Numbered from the stretch's first letter, positions 6,394 through 13,276 are shown. The stretch: DNA of 13,276 nt from Gammaproteobacteria bacterium (GCA_026706425.1 JAPOYW010000033.1:1-13276), one strand, 5' to 3'. The notes: a model not told the origin generated them from the letters alone. Numbers and translations: made by a program.

Positions 6394-7416
6394 TCAGGTC
6401 ACCTGGAGTTCCCGGAGAACGCCATCGAGGTCGGTTTCCGGGGCTTGAACGAGGTCGAGATCGAGGTCGTAGCGCACCCGCCGTACGGCCTGCGCGACGT
6501 TTCGGCGCGTCAATCGGGGAAAGGGGTCGGTGACCCGGAACAGCATCGTACGAACGGTGGCGAATCGCCGTACGTATCGATCTCTGACCCCATCGAGAAC
6601 ACCGGCCCGAAGAACGAGATCGGAAAATCGGGCTCGTGCAACCGGATCGGCGGCCATGCAATCGTCGACGTCTGCCACTACCTCCGGCAGGGTGCGGCCG
6701 GACGCTCGCAGAGTGAGGCGGACACCCGCGAGAAAGAGCGGTCGGACCAGGGAGTCGTCGAGCTGGTCCAGTGATGCGATGGTGGCCGGAAACTCCCCGG
6801 AGGTCGTGCTGGTCTTCACCTCTACCGCGCCGGTGCCCAACACGAAATCGTGCAGCCCGTCGATCGGGCCGCGCCAGCCGTCAACGGCGACGGATGCCTC
6901 CACGCCGGCTTCCAGGATCTGTTGCAGGAACCGCAGTTCGCCGACGAGTCCGACTTCCGCGGCCGGACTGAGCACGTCGTCGCGACCCGATTCCATGAAT
7001 GCCTGCCATGCGCGAATCCGGCCCGTGAACAGCCGAAACAATGGCACTTCGTCGGCGGAAGCCTCACGCAGGAGCGCGATGATGTCGCTCGCCATCCTGG
7101 CGAACATGGTCAGGCTTCCCGCCGGTTCCCGGACCAGGGCGATCCACGCCAGCGCGTCTCGGGGTATCCCGTCCCGCACGATTTCCACGCGGAAGCCGCG
7201 CGCTTGAGGCAGGCTGGCGGTGGCCGCAACCGCGGCAGAGCGGAACCCGAAGAGGACGGCCTCGTCGCCGCCGGGGAAACGGCGCCCGGCGAGGATGCGG
7301 CATTGGGCCGTTCGTTCGACGGGTATGGTGCGCCATCCCTCGGTGGGTTGGTCTTCACCCGCTTCAGCCAGGGCCCGCCAGGCAACGTCCAGCGCCTCGT
7401 CAGTCGGCGGCGCCAT
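6394..7416 (-). CDS. PD-(D/E)XK nuclease-like protein (DUF4420 type)
   Basis: This 340-residue protein ends in a domain with the restriction-endonuclease signature: GLVGEL with Glu160, then GLHDF with Asp190, then AVEVKTS with Glu199 and Lys201. The D-x8-E-x-K spacing is the expected active site of the fold. The N-terminal half (1-150) lacks motifs I recognise and may contact a partner or DNA. DUF4420 proteins are typical companions of Z1 and MORC-like ATPases, so this is the likely DNA-cutting subunit of the system. The start overlaps the Z1 stop by 17 bases, and GGGAG seven bases before the ATG provides a good ribosome-binding site. All active-site residues seem intact, so it is probably catalytic. 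Confidence 0.85.
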   Translation of the reverse strand: MAPPTDEALDVAWRALAEAGEDQPTEGWRTIPVERTAQCRILAGRRFPGGDEAVLFGFRSAAVAATASLPQARGFRVEIVRDGIPRDALAWIALVREPAGSLTMFARMASDIIALLREASADEVPLFRLFTGRIRAWQAFMESGRDDVLSPAAEVGLVGELRFLQQILEAGVEASVAVDGWRGPIDGLHDFVLGTGAVEVKTSTTSGEFPATIASLDQLDDSLVRPLFLAGVRLTLRASGRTLPEVVADVDDCMAADPVARARFSDLVLRAGVLDGVRDRYVRRFATVRTMLFRVTDPFPRLTRRNVAQAVRRVRYDLDLDLVQAPETDLDGVLRELQVT

Positions 7417-10240
7417 ACTCCCGCTCCCACTGTTCCCACATCACGTTGTTGACCTTGTACTCGACCCTCTCGGCGCGGTTGCTGCTCGGGAAACTGATCG
7501 CGAACGCGGCAACCGCGGGCGTGTCGTCCGCGAAACCGGCCTCGGCCAACCTCGGATCGATCATGTAGAGAAACAGGAGGCCGCGATCCGGCCGTCCCGG
7601 CACGCCCGGTGCACCGAAACCGCGGACATGCCTGATGTCAGGCCCGGACGGTGCTCTCGGCTGGGGTTTCCGCTCGCGGTCGGCCCTGTCGATGGACCTG
7701 CGGAGAGCGGCGTTCCACTCGGCGTCGTCGAGGTCGATGGCCTCGTCCCGGGGCGACATGAGTCGCCCGATCGAGTAGCGGTTGTCGAGATGGTCGCCCT
7801 TGACTGTTCTCTTGAGCATGGCCACCGTGATGTCGTCGCGGAGATCCACATCCCTGCCGGTTCCCCCGCCGATCAGCACCACGGTCCATCGGGTGAGCTC
7901 CCCGTGGCGCAGCATCTTCCCAATGAACTCCGACAGGAGAGTACTGTTCACCCGGTAGGCGATGGGGTGCGTCCTGTACTCGGACAGATACTCCAGGACG
8001 TGGAGTGCAGGGACGTCGTTCCACAGGAATCCCTTCCATCGGGCGGATTGCGCTCGCCGCTGGCGCTCGGGATCGACCTCCGGGTCGCCAAGAAGCGCGA
8101 CCATATCCCTGGTCGCCGTGAGATTCCGTTCAAGCTCAGGCACGGTCCGGTAGAGCGCAACCGTCTCCCCGAGAGTGCCACTGAAGGACAGCATCAGGCT
8201 TCGCGCGGTTCGCATTTTCAGGCGTGACGTGACCATCAGCACGGGATGCGACTGGACCTTCAGCCCGTACTCCCGTGGGGTCCCCCCGCGGTCGGCCATC
8301 TGCTCGAACTCCTCGCGCAGCTCGCTGGCGGCGTCGGTGATGTGGCCGAACCACTCCGCCAAGTCCGCCGTCGTATAGAGGCGGCACAGGTCCACGTAGC
8401 CCGGCCGGTAGCCGAACCAGCGCCCCATCTGCATCAGCGTGTCGTACATGCGCGAGGCGCGGAGGAAGTAGCTGACGCAAAGCCCCTCGAGAGTCAGCCC
8501 CCTCGACAACTTGTCACCCCCGATGGCGATTACCGTGAGCCCCGTGTTCTGGTGTTCCGTGTAGTCCAGGGCGTCCTTCGCCGTGCCGTTGATCGTCTTG
8601 ACCACGACGTCGGACACCACGTCAGGGAGAAGGGGCTCCACGGCGCCCCAGCGATTGCCACCCGCCGGAACGGAGCCCGCGTCCAGCTCGGCCGCGCGGC
8701 GTGTGATGCTCTCGAAATCCCGCTCCCACAACGACTTCAGGCTCGCGATTGTCTGCTCGACACCGATCCCCCGCGTCAGCCGCTGCCGAAGAAGGCGCAC
8801 GCGGGATTCCACCTGCCGATGGACCTCGTTCTGAACGGACGTGTAGCGCGTCACGTGGATCAGCATGGATGAATGCTGTCCCGTCTGACCGCGGGCGCGC
8901 CGCGCGGCGCATGCGAGCACGAAGGCGTCGATGGCCTCCTCCAGCGACGGTGGCAGCCGGTCTTCCCGCTGGTAGCGGGGCGCGTGGCCGTTCTTGTGCC
9001 GCAGGGGCATCCAGCCGCCACCGTTCGCACCGGAATAATCATCGATGGTTCGCACGAGATCGAGGGTGTCGGCGTTCTCGTCCCGGCCGCCGAAGATCCT
9101 CGCGGAGCCGACGTAGTCGGAGGGCGTGGCGAGATTCGCGATGAACGCCGCCGGGAACAGGTCCGGCCCCTCATTGTTGGTGGATCCCCTCTCGTGGATG
9201 AAGATGTTTGCGAACGGGGTCGCGGTGTAGCCCACATACGCCGACCGGGCGAACGAGTGCAGCACGCGACGGACGAGGCTGTTGATCGCGGTCGGCTGAT
9301 GGTCCTCGTCCGGACGGCCGTCCTCATCGACGACCTGCTCGCGGGTGTCAACGCTCGCATGGTCGGCCTCGTCGTCGATCATGAGCAGCGGGAGCTTCGT
9401 GACGACCCGCCGTTCGGTCTCCCGATCGTGCAGGTCCGCCACGTGGTTTCTGATCCACTGGAGCAGGCGGTTGAGTACGGTCCTGTTCTTCTTGACCACG
9501 AAGAGCCACGGTTTCTGTTCCGGCGAGATTCCCAGGTTCCTGGCCACCCTCGTCGTGAAATCGCCCCTGTCCGTGCGGTTCGTGGCGAAGTTGGGCTGGA
9601 TGGACGGGTCGGGGTCGACCGTGCCGACGCCGATACGTCTGATGTCTTCTTCCCTGGGCGTGGTCTCGTAGCCGAGGAACCCCTCGTCGAGCCGCATCTG
9701 CGTCTGGGACCGCAGGTTGTTGTGGAGGCCGGCAAGGACGATCACGATCTTGTAGCCGGCGTCCGCCGCCTTCGAGACGAGCCCGATGTAGTGGCCGGTT
9801 TTCCCCGACTGGACGTTTCCCACGACCAGACCGCGCCGGTCCCAGGCCCCGGGCCTCAGCGGATCCTCGAGCAGACCGAGCACCCTGTCGGTCGATCGGT
9901 CCATGGCGTCGATCACGGTAGCCGGCAGCTTGGCGTCCAGCCATTCCCGGTACCGCGGCCAGTACCGCCATCCCTGCTTGCGGGCCGACACCAGCCATGC
10001 CTCATGGCCGGTGTCGCTGGTGAGCATCGTGTCGTGTCCGATCCACAGGCTGAACCGGCGGACCATCTCATCGATGGTTGCCTGCCGGTTGATTTGTTCC
10101 GGCTCGATGGCGAACTGCGGTCCGTGCCGCAGCAGCCAATCCAGCTTCTCGGCGATGAGGGACGGGGTGATGTCGTGCTTGCCGATCTCAGCCTGCAGCA
10201 TCGCCTGCAGCAGCTTGACGGCGGTGTCCTGGTGTGCCAT
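7400..10240 (-). CDS. Z1-domain superfamily II helicase-like ATPase
   Basis: The 946-residue protein has helicase motifs in order: Walker A GNVQSGKT (141-148, Lys147), Walker B LLMIDDEADHAS (285-296), motif III-like VGYTATPFAN (336-345), then the Z1 segment with GGDKLSRGLTLEGL (574-587, motif V) and QMGRWFGYR (604-612, motif VI arginines). A roughly 135-residue helical N-terminus and a 300-residue C-terminal region flank this core. It should hydrolyse ATP to translocate on or remodel DNA and feed the linked nuclease. ATG 10240 follows the MORC gene stop by 20 bases with GGAG 11 bases upstream. The frame is open for another 232 codons upstream, but that part is antisense-like translation of the MORC gene region and is rejected. 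Confidence 0.93.
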   Translation of the reverse strand: MAHQDTAVKLLQAMLQAEIGKHDITPSLIAEKLDWLLRHGPQFAIEPEQINRQATIDEMVRRFSLWIGHDTMLTSDTGHEAWLVSARKQGWRYWPRYREWLDAKLPATVIDAMDRSTDRVLGLLEDPLRPGAWDRRGLVVGNVQSGKTGHYIGLVSKAADAGYKIVIVLAGLHNNLRSQTQMRLDEGFLGYETTPREEDIRRIGVGTVDPDPSIQPNFATNRTDRGDFTTRVARNLGISPEQKPWLFVVKKNRTVLNRLLQWIRNHVADLHDRETERRVVTKLPLLMIDDEADHASVDTREQVVDEDGRPDEDHQPTAINSLVRRVLHSFARSAYVGYTATPFANIFIHERGSTNNEGPDLFPAAFIANLATPSDYVGSARIFGGRDENADTLDLVRTIDDYSGANGGGWMPLRHKNGHAPRYQREDRLPPSLEEAIDAFVLACAARRARGQTGQHSSMLIHVTRYTSVQNEVHRQVESRVRLLRQRLTRGIGVEQTIASLKSLWERDFESITRRAAELDAGSVPAGGNRWGAVEPLLPDVVSDVVVKTINGTAKDALDYTEHQNTGLTVIAIGGDKLSRGLTLEGLCVSYFLRASRMYDTLMQMGRWFGYRPGYVDLCRLYTTADLAEWFGHITDAASELREEFEQMADRGGTPREYGLKVQSHPVLMVTSRLKMRTARSLMLSFSGTLGETVALYRTVPELERNLTATRDMVALLGDPEVDPERQRRAQSARWKGFLWNDVPALHVLEYLSEYRTHPIAYRVNSTLLSEFIGKMLRHGELTRWTVVLIGGGTGRDVDLRDDITVAMLKRTVKGDHLDNRYSIGRLMSPRDEAIDLDDAEWNAALRRSIDRADRERKPQPRAPSGPDIRHVRGFGAPGVPGRPDRGLLFLYMIDPRLAEAGFADDTPAVAAFAISFPSSNRAERVEYKVNNVMWEQWEREYGAAD

Positions 10241-10260
10241 TCGCGGCGCTTCTCCGATCG

Positions 10261-11748
10261 TCACGGGGCCCGCAGCCCGGCCACCAGATCCGGGTGATGG
10301 TGGAACGGTTCCGTGCGCAGCAGCCGCTCGCGCGCGGCCTCCGGCGTCAGGCCCTGTCGAGCGACAAGGTCCTTGAAGAGCACGTTCGCGACAGTTGCGA
10401 TCTCCTCCGGGGGAGCCCCGCCGAATCCGGTCCTCGGGGTTTCCCGGCCTTCGGTCGTGTCCAGCCAGATGCGCTGCACCGGAACCGTCTCCTCGACGAC
10501 GCGAATCATCGCCCGGATCTGCGGCGTGAGGGCGCCAGCGTTGTCGAGTACCGCGGCGACGGCCGGATGCGACGTGTCGATCCGGTAGCGCATGCCGTCG
10601 CTCAGCCGCTCGGCGCGCCACGCCTGAACCACCGGCCCGCTGGTGGCGGGTCCGGCGACGCGTCCCCGGTGGGCGAACACGCGGCGAGCCCTTCCGCAAG
10701 TATCCTCCATCAGATGTGTCAGATCCTGACGCAGGGCCACGGGCGGCCGTGCGGTGGACTTGCGGATGTCGATCTTCCAGTCGGCGTCCGCAGAATTTGG
10801 GATGTCGAGCCGGATTCTCGCCAGCCGATGCGCTTCCTCCTTCGTCCAGGGACGTCCACGGCCGAGGCCGAGCCAGCTTCCGGCGACCAGCAGTCGCTGG
10901 TTGCGGTAGACGTAGAACCCCTGCTGCGCCGTCCACCCTTCCAGTCCACCGGCCTCGTCCTGCTGTCTCGGGTTCAGCCGATCTCTATGGGGCAGGACGT
11001 GGCATCGTGCAGCGACGCCGGGCCCGAGCGTCGCCACCGGTGACGACCACGTGGCATGGTGGGTCGCAAGGAAGGGGTCCCAGGGCGTCACCGCCCGGTC
11101 GTTGATGGCGATTCGGAGTCTGGGGGGCTTCCCGGCCAAGTACCGGTGGAAGACCATCGCCAAGTGACGCTCGATGAGGTCGATGAGGTCCAGGAAGTTC
11201 TGTTCCGAGAAACCGGGCGTCACGATGCGGTCGAGGTTCTCCCACAGGACCAGGGTACCCTGCGGGGTCGGCTGCAACGGATCCAGCAACCGGTGTGACC
11301 CGTCGGCCGGCCCGACGAGCAGCCGCCACGTGTCGTCCCGGCTGGAAGCGAGGACGTCAAGATCCCATCGCAGGCAGGCCACCGCCCCGCCCTTTCGTCT
11401 GCTGGCGACGGTCAGCCGTCGGCATTGCGAGAACGATGCCGTCTTCAGTCCCAGTCCGAAGCGGCCGAGATCGTTGGCGCCCCTCGGGTCGAGCGGGCTC
11501 TGGTGGCCCAGCCTCATGGCGCGGTCCAGATCCCCGTCGTCCATGCCGCGGCCGTCGTCCTGGATGGTGATGTGGCTGTCCGCCCCCTTCCACGCGAACG
11601 TCAGATCGACGTTCCCGGCGTCGGCTGCGATGCTGTTGTCAACCAGATCGGCGAGCGCCGTAGCGGTCGAGTAGCCGAGACCCCGCAGGGCCTCGATCAT
11701 GGCGCCGGCCCGCGGCGGCGCGTGGCGGTATCGTTCTGGCGGCGTCAT
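10261..11748 (-). CDS. MORC/MutL-type GHKL ATPase
   Basis: The 495-residue protein shows the GHKL ATP-binding fold: N-box ALADLVDNSIAADA (31-44, Asn38), G1 box DDGRGM (64-69), G2 lid GRFGLGLKTASF (95-106), and TLVLWENL (165-172). A second domain of the S5 type ends in WKIDIRKSTARPP (324-336), whose lysines would reach the ATP phosphates. The usual catalytic Glu of the N-box is Asp34. Such proteins dimerise on ATP binding and can clamp DNA; in prokaryotes they accompany Z1 ATPases, restriction-type nucleases and methylases. There is no zinc finger and no MutL-type endonuclease motif. The ATG overlaps the stop of the ankyrin/sigma gene as ATGA with a poor ribosome-binding site, so translation is probably coupled. 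Confidence 0.92.
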   Translation of the reverse strand: MTPPERYRHAPPRAGAMIEALRGLGYSTATALADLVDNSIAADAGNVDLTFAWKGADSHITIQDDGRGMDDGDLDRAMRLGHQSPLDPRGANDLGRFGLGLKTASFSQCRRLTVASRRKGGAVACLRWDLDVLASSRDDTWRLLVGPADGSHRLLDPLQPTPQGTLVLWENLDRIVTPGFSEQNFLDLIDLIERHLAMVFHRYLAGKPPRLRIAINDRAVTPWDPFLATHHATWSSPVATLGPGVAARCHVLPHRDRLNPRQQDEAGGLEGWTAQQGFYVYRNQRLLVAGSWLGLGRGRPWTKEEAHRLARIRLDIPNSADADWKIDIRKSTARPPVALRQDLTHLMEDTCGRARRVFAHRGRVAGPATSGPVVQAWRAERLSDGMRYRIDTSHPAVAAVLDNAGALTPQIRAMIRVVEETVPVQRIWLDTTEGRETPRTGFGGAPPEEIATVANVLFKDLVARQGLTPEAARERLLRTEPFHHHPDLVAGLRAP

Positions 11749-12758
11749 CGACTGTTCATGTGCCGAGGCGGCCCGGGAGGCGGCCCCGCAGCTGGCGCCC
11801 GGAGTCTGCGAGAAGATTCAGCTTCGAGCCTGCGAATGTCCCTCCAGTAGCAGTTGAGCGGGTTCTCGAGCAGGTCAGGGGACTCGAGAAAGGCGACGGC
11901 TTCGTCGATGACCCCGCTGTTGCCGTCTTCGCTGCGCGGCTCGTCCTGCCAGTCGCTCCAGAGCTGACTGGTCGTGGACTCTTGCACGACTTCGTCCACC
12001 ACGATGCCGATTTCTCCGAGCACGAGTCGCAAGTTGATCTCCACTTTGTCTCGGCCTTCCTCGGTACCGTTGCGGCCTGCGACCTCGGCCACTTGGTGCC
12101 GGGTGACCCAGCCCCAGGAAAGGCCGTAGTGGATGAGGCTGCGAACCTCATCGAGCCAGACGGCGTGGGCTGGGTCGAGCCGGGCGGCCGATTCCGGGAG
12201 GTCGATCTCAACGTCCTCCCACGCGTGGTCCGCATCGATGGGAGCATGTGCCGAGATTCGGTTCTGCAGTTCCGTGGTCGACGCGCGCAGCCCCGCGGCG
12301 TCCGGCGGGGGTGAGGTATCAAGCCGCTCTTCCCAATCGCCAAGATCCAGAATCTGGTCGTCGCCACCGGGAGCGGACGCGACGTTCTTCGGCAGACCGC
12401 CATTGCTCGACGAAGCTCCATCCGTCGTCCGTGCCTGTTCGGTTGGCGGCGCCGGTGGTGACGCAAGGCGGACGAGGCAGGCCCGCAGCACGCCCGCTGC
12501 CTCGGCATGGCGGTTCCTGATGGCTGCGGACAGCGCATCGTTTCCGTCGGCGTCGCGGAGGGTCGGGTCTGCGCTCGACGCGATCAACAGGCGGCAGATG
12601 TCCGCATGTCCTGCCGTCGCCGCAAGCAGCAGCAGCGTTCGGCTCCTGGAATCCGTTGCGTTGGGGTTGCCGCCCGAACGCAGGTAGAACCGTATCGGCG
12701 CCTTCAGGCCAGCGCTCGCTGCAAGTCGGACGATTGGCGGCAGTCGTTCTCGTCCCAT
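11745..12758 (-). CDS. Ankyrin-repeat protein with sigma-70 region 1.1/1.2-like C-terminus
   Basis: First gene of the operon, 337 residues. Residues about 6-98 form roughly three ankyrin repeats, the clearest being TLLLLAATAGHADICRLLIA (41-60) and DALSAAIRNRHAEAAGVLR (74-92). A low-complexity linker follows (99-140). Residues 200-258 resemble sigma-70 region 1.1: VRSLIHYGLSWGWVTRHQVA matches the LIxxGKEQGYLTYxEVN segment of RpoD, and LGEIGIVVDEV matches INDMGIQVMEE. Residues 286-315, including ENPLNCYWRDIRRL, resemble region 1.2 (DPVRMYMREMG). Regions 2-4 are absent, so it cannot be a working sigma factor. It may sense or mimic RNA polymerase or sigma interactions. ATG 12758 has a weak ribosome-binding site but follows the candidate promoter; an in-frame TTG at 12806 is less likely. 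Confidence 0.75.
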   Translation of the reverse strand: MGRERLPPIVRLAASAGLKAPIRFYLRSGGNPNATDSRSRTLLLLAATAGHADICRLLIASSADPTLRDADGNDALSAAIRNRHAEAAGVLRACLVRLASPPAPPTEQARTTDGASSSNGGLPKNVASAPGGDDQILDLGDWEERLDTSPPPDAAGLRASTTELQNRISAHAPIDADHAWEDVEIDLPESAARLDPAHAVWLDEVRSLIHYGLSWGWVTRHQVAEVAGRNGTEEGRDKVEINLRLVLGEIGIVVDEVVQESTTSQLWSDWQDEPRSEDGNSGVIDEAVAFLESPDLLENPLNCYWRDIRRLEAESSRRLRAPAAGPPPGPPRHMNSR

Positions 12759-12802
12759 GCAACCCAGCCGAGGCGCATGGTACGAGAGAGTTGGCAGTCT
12801 CT

Positions 12803-12831
12803 TCAACGTGGCCAGTCGTCCTGGGTGTCAA
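12803..12831 (-). promoter_or_regulatory. Candidate operon promoter
   Basis: A perfect TTGACA (minus strand, 12831-12826) is followed 17 bases later by CGTTGA (12808-12803), a poor -10. A start near 12795 would give a leader of about 38 bases to ATG 12758. The weak -10 fits a promoter that needs activation or is held low. Confidence 0.35.
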
Positions 12832-12844
12832 GAATCTCAACGTG
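12803..12844 (-). repeat. Direct repeat of CACGTTGA flanking the candidate promoter
   Basis: CACGTTGA occurs twice on the minus strand, at 12844-12837 just upstream of TTGACA and at 12810-12803 across the putative -10, 34 bases apart. CCTGGG (12820-12825) and CCCAGG (12847-12852) form an additional inverted pair around the -35. These are possible operator sites for a regulator such as the divergent S24-like protein; this is an inference. Confidence 0.35.
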
Positions 12845-13276
12845 TGCCCAGGCGAGCACCGCGCTGCGAGCCTGGATGCGGCACGGTGGGCGCGGCATCC
12901 GGGCGGACGACGCCGTTGGGTGCGGGCCAGCGGGGGGACGCGCGCCAACGCTGGGTCGCCTCCACGGTCGCCGCCATCGCCGGAGGTCTACCTGACGGAG
13001 AGCGAAGAGGAGGATCGGCCGAGACCGGCGCCGGTGGATCTGGACGACCCGCAGGCGTTCTACGCGTTGTTCCACGGCCACTCGATGGTCCCGGCCGGCA
13101 TCGGGCCGGCGGACTTCTGCCTCGTGTCTCCGTGCGCGAAGCTCGAACCCGGCCAGCGGATCTGGCTCCGGGACCGGGAGGGGCGCGAAGGGCTGCGGTG
13201 GCTGATCAGGCTGACGGCGACGACCTACGAGGTGGCCGCCTGGCAGCCGCCGAAGCCGAACGGCCACCAGGACCTG
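12842..13276 (+). CDS. S24 (LexA/CI-like) peptidase-family protein, partial, divergent from the operon
   Basis: The plus-strand frame is open to the window end. It encodes FHGHSMVPAGIGPADFCLVS (13070-13129), the S24 signature in which the Ser of HSM (13082-13084) would be the nucleophile, then EPGQRIWLRDREG and LRWLIRL, the strand that normally carries the catalytic lysine of LexA-like proteins. Here that position appears to be Arg (13196-13198), so self-cleavage is doubtful. The segment EVYLTESEEEDRPRPAPVDL precedes the domain. No helix-turn-helix is recognisable in the codons before it. GTG 12842 is a tentative start with a poor ribosome-binding site; the true start is uncertain and the C-terminus is missing. 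Its divergent placement suggests a regulator or sensor of the operon. Confidence 0.55.
   Translation, partial: MCPGEHRAASLDAARWARHPGGRRRWVRASGGTRANAGSPPRSPPSPEVYLTESEEEDRPRPAPVDLDDPQAFYALFHGHSMVPAGIGPADFCLVSPCAKLEPGQRIWLRDREGREGLRWLIRLTATTYEVAAWQPPKPNGHQDL

Noticed and set aside
5836..6774. 312-codon plus-strand frame
   Set aside because: Antisense across the AIPR and DUF4420 genes; no recognisable domain.
7220..8227. 335-codon plus-strand frame
   Set aside because: Antisense to the C-terminal part of the Z1 gene and the start of the DUF4420 gene; composition is that of a shadow frame.
8873..10297. 474-codon open frame on the plus strand
   Set aside because: It is antisense to the Z1 gene in a GC-rich context, is rich in Arg/Gly/Val/Asp with no domain, and covers the helicase motifs of the real gene.
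10241..10936. 232-codon N-terminal extension of the Z1 gene
   Set aside because: It overlaps the C-terminus of the MORC gene in another frame, is low-complexity Arg/Gly-rich, and ATG 10240 has a ribosome-binding site and the expected N-terminus.
3128..12758. Assignment to DISARM, BREX or Dnd/Ssp systems
   Set aside because: No PglZ, BrxC/BrxL, DrmA/DrmB or Dnd/Ssp protein is present; the helicase is of the Z1 type and the ATPase is MORC-like.
12759..12806. TTG start at 12806 for the ankyrin protein
   Set aside because: No ribosome-binding site, and it falls inside the candidate -10; ATG 12758 starts directly at the ankyrin domain.
12803..13267. 154-codon minus-strand frame upstream of the operon
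   Set aside because: It is antisense to the S24-like frame, Arg/Pro-rich and without motifs; the S24 signature on the plus strand is much stronger evidence.
1..13276. CRISPR array or phage integrase/attachment site
   Set aside because: No regularly spaced direct repeats and no integrase-like frame were seen.

Overview
High-GC bacterial DNA (about 60-65% G+C by eye) with dense overlapping genes on the minus strand. Nothing here fixes the phylum; a soil-type Acidobacteriota, Gemmatimonadota or Pseudomonadota genome would all fit. The layout is that of a defence island: a decayed, mobile-element-rich left third (1-3127) and a compact seven-gene minus-strand operon (about 12760 down to 3128), with a divergent plus-strand gene running off the right edge.

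Left third: the N-terminus of an ISL3-type transposase with a probable terminal inverted repeat ending at 543; about 370 bases of hairpin-rich DNA without a convincing gene; a hypothetical 149-residue gene (916-1365, minus); a frameshifted relic that resembles the N-terminus of a type ISP / N-6 adenine DNA methylase (1405-1605, minus); a small ORF overlapping a single-pass membrane protein gene (1771-2407, plus); and a relic of a CpaF/TrbB/VirB11-like secretion ATPase (about 2630-2873, minus). A hairpin at 3076-3103 probably ends the operon.

Operon, in transcription order: (1) an ankyrin-repeat protein whose C-terminal half looks like sigma-70 regions 1.1 and 1.2, without any region 2-4; (2) a MORC/MutL-type GHKL ATPase; (3) a Z1-domain superfamily II helicase-like ATPase; (4) a PD-(D/E)XK nuclease of the DUF4420 type; (5) an AIPR-domain protein; (6) a Vsr-type endonuclease; (7) a C5-cytosine methyltransferase (Dcm type). 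Junctions are 4-base ATGA overlap, 20-base gap, 17-base overlap, 3-base gap, 1-base overlap and 3-base gap, so the seven are almost certainly one transcript. The MORC-Z1-REase-AIPR-Vsr-Dcm core belongs to a class recognised from comparative genomics of prokaryotic MORC ATPases in restriction-modification contexts. A plausible model is that Dcm marks self DNA, Vsr repairs T:G mismatches produced by 5-methylcytosine deamination, the MORC and Z1 ATPases form a DNA-scanning or clamp/translocation machine, and the DUF4420 and AIPR proteins supply nuclease or abortive activity.

The least explained part is the leading end. The ankyrin/sigma-region-1 protein and a divergently encoded S24 (LexA-like) protein without the usual catalytic lysine face each other across a short intergenic region that contains a TTGACA box and a repeated CACGTTGA motif. 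They look like the sensing or control module of the system and are the best candidate here for undescribed biology.
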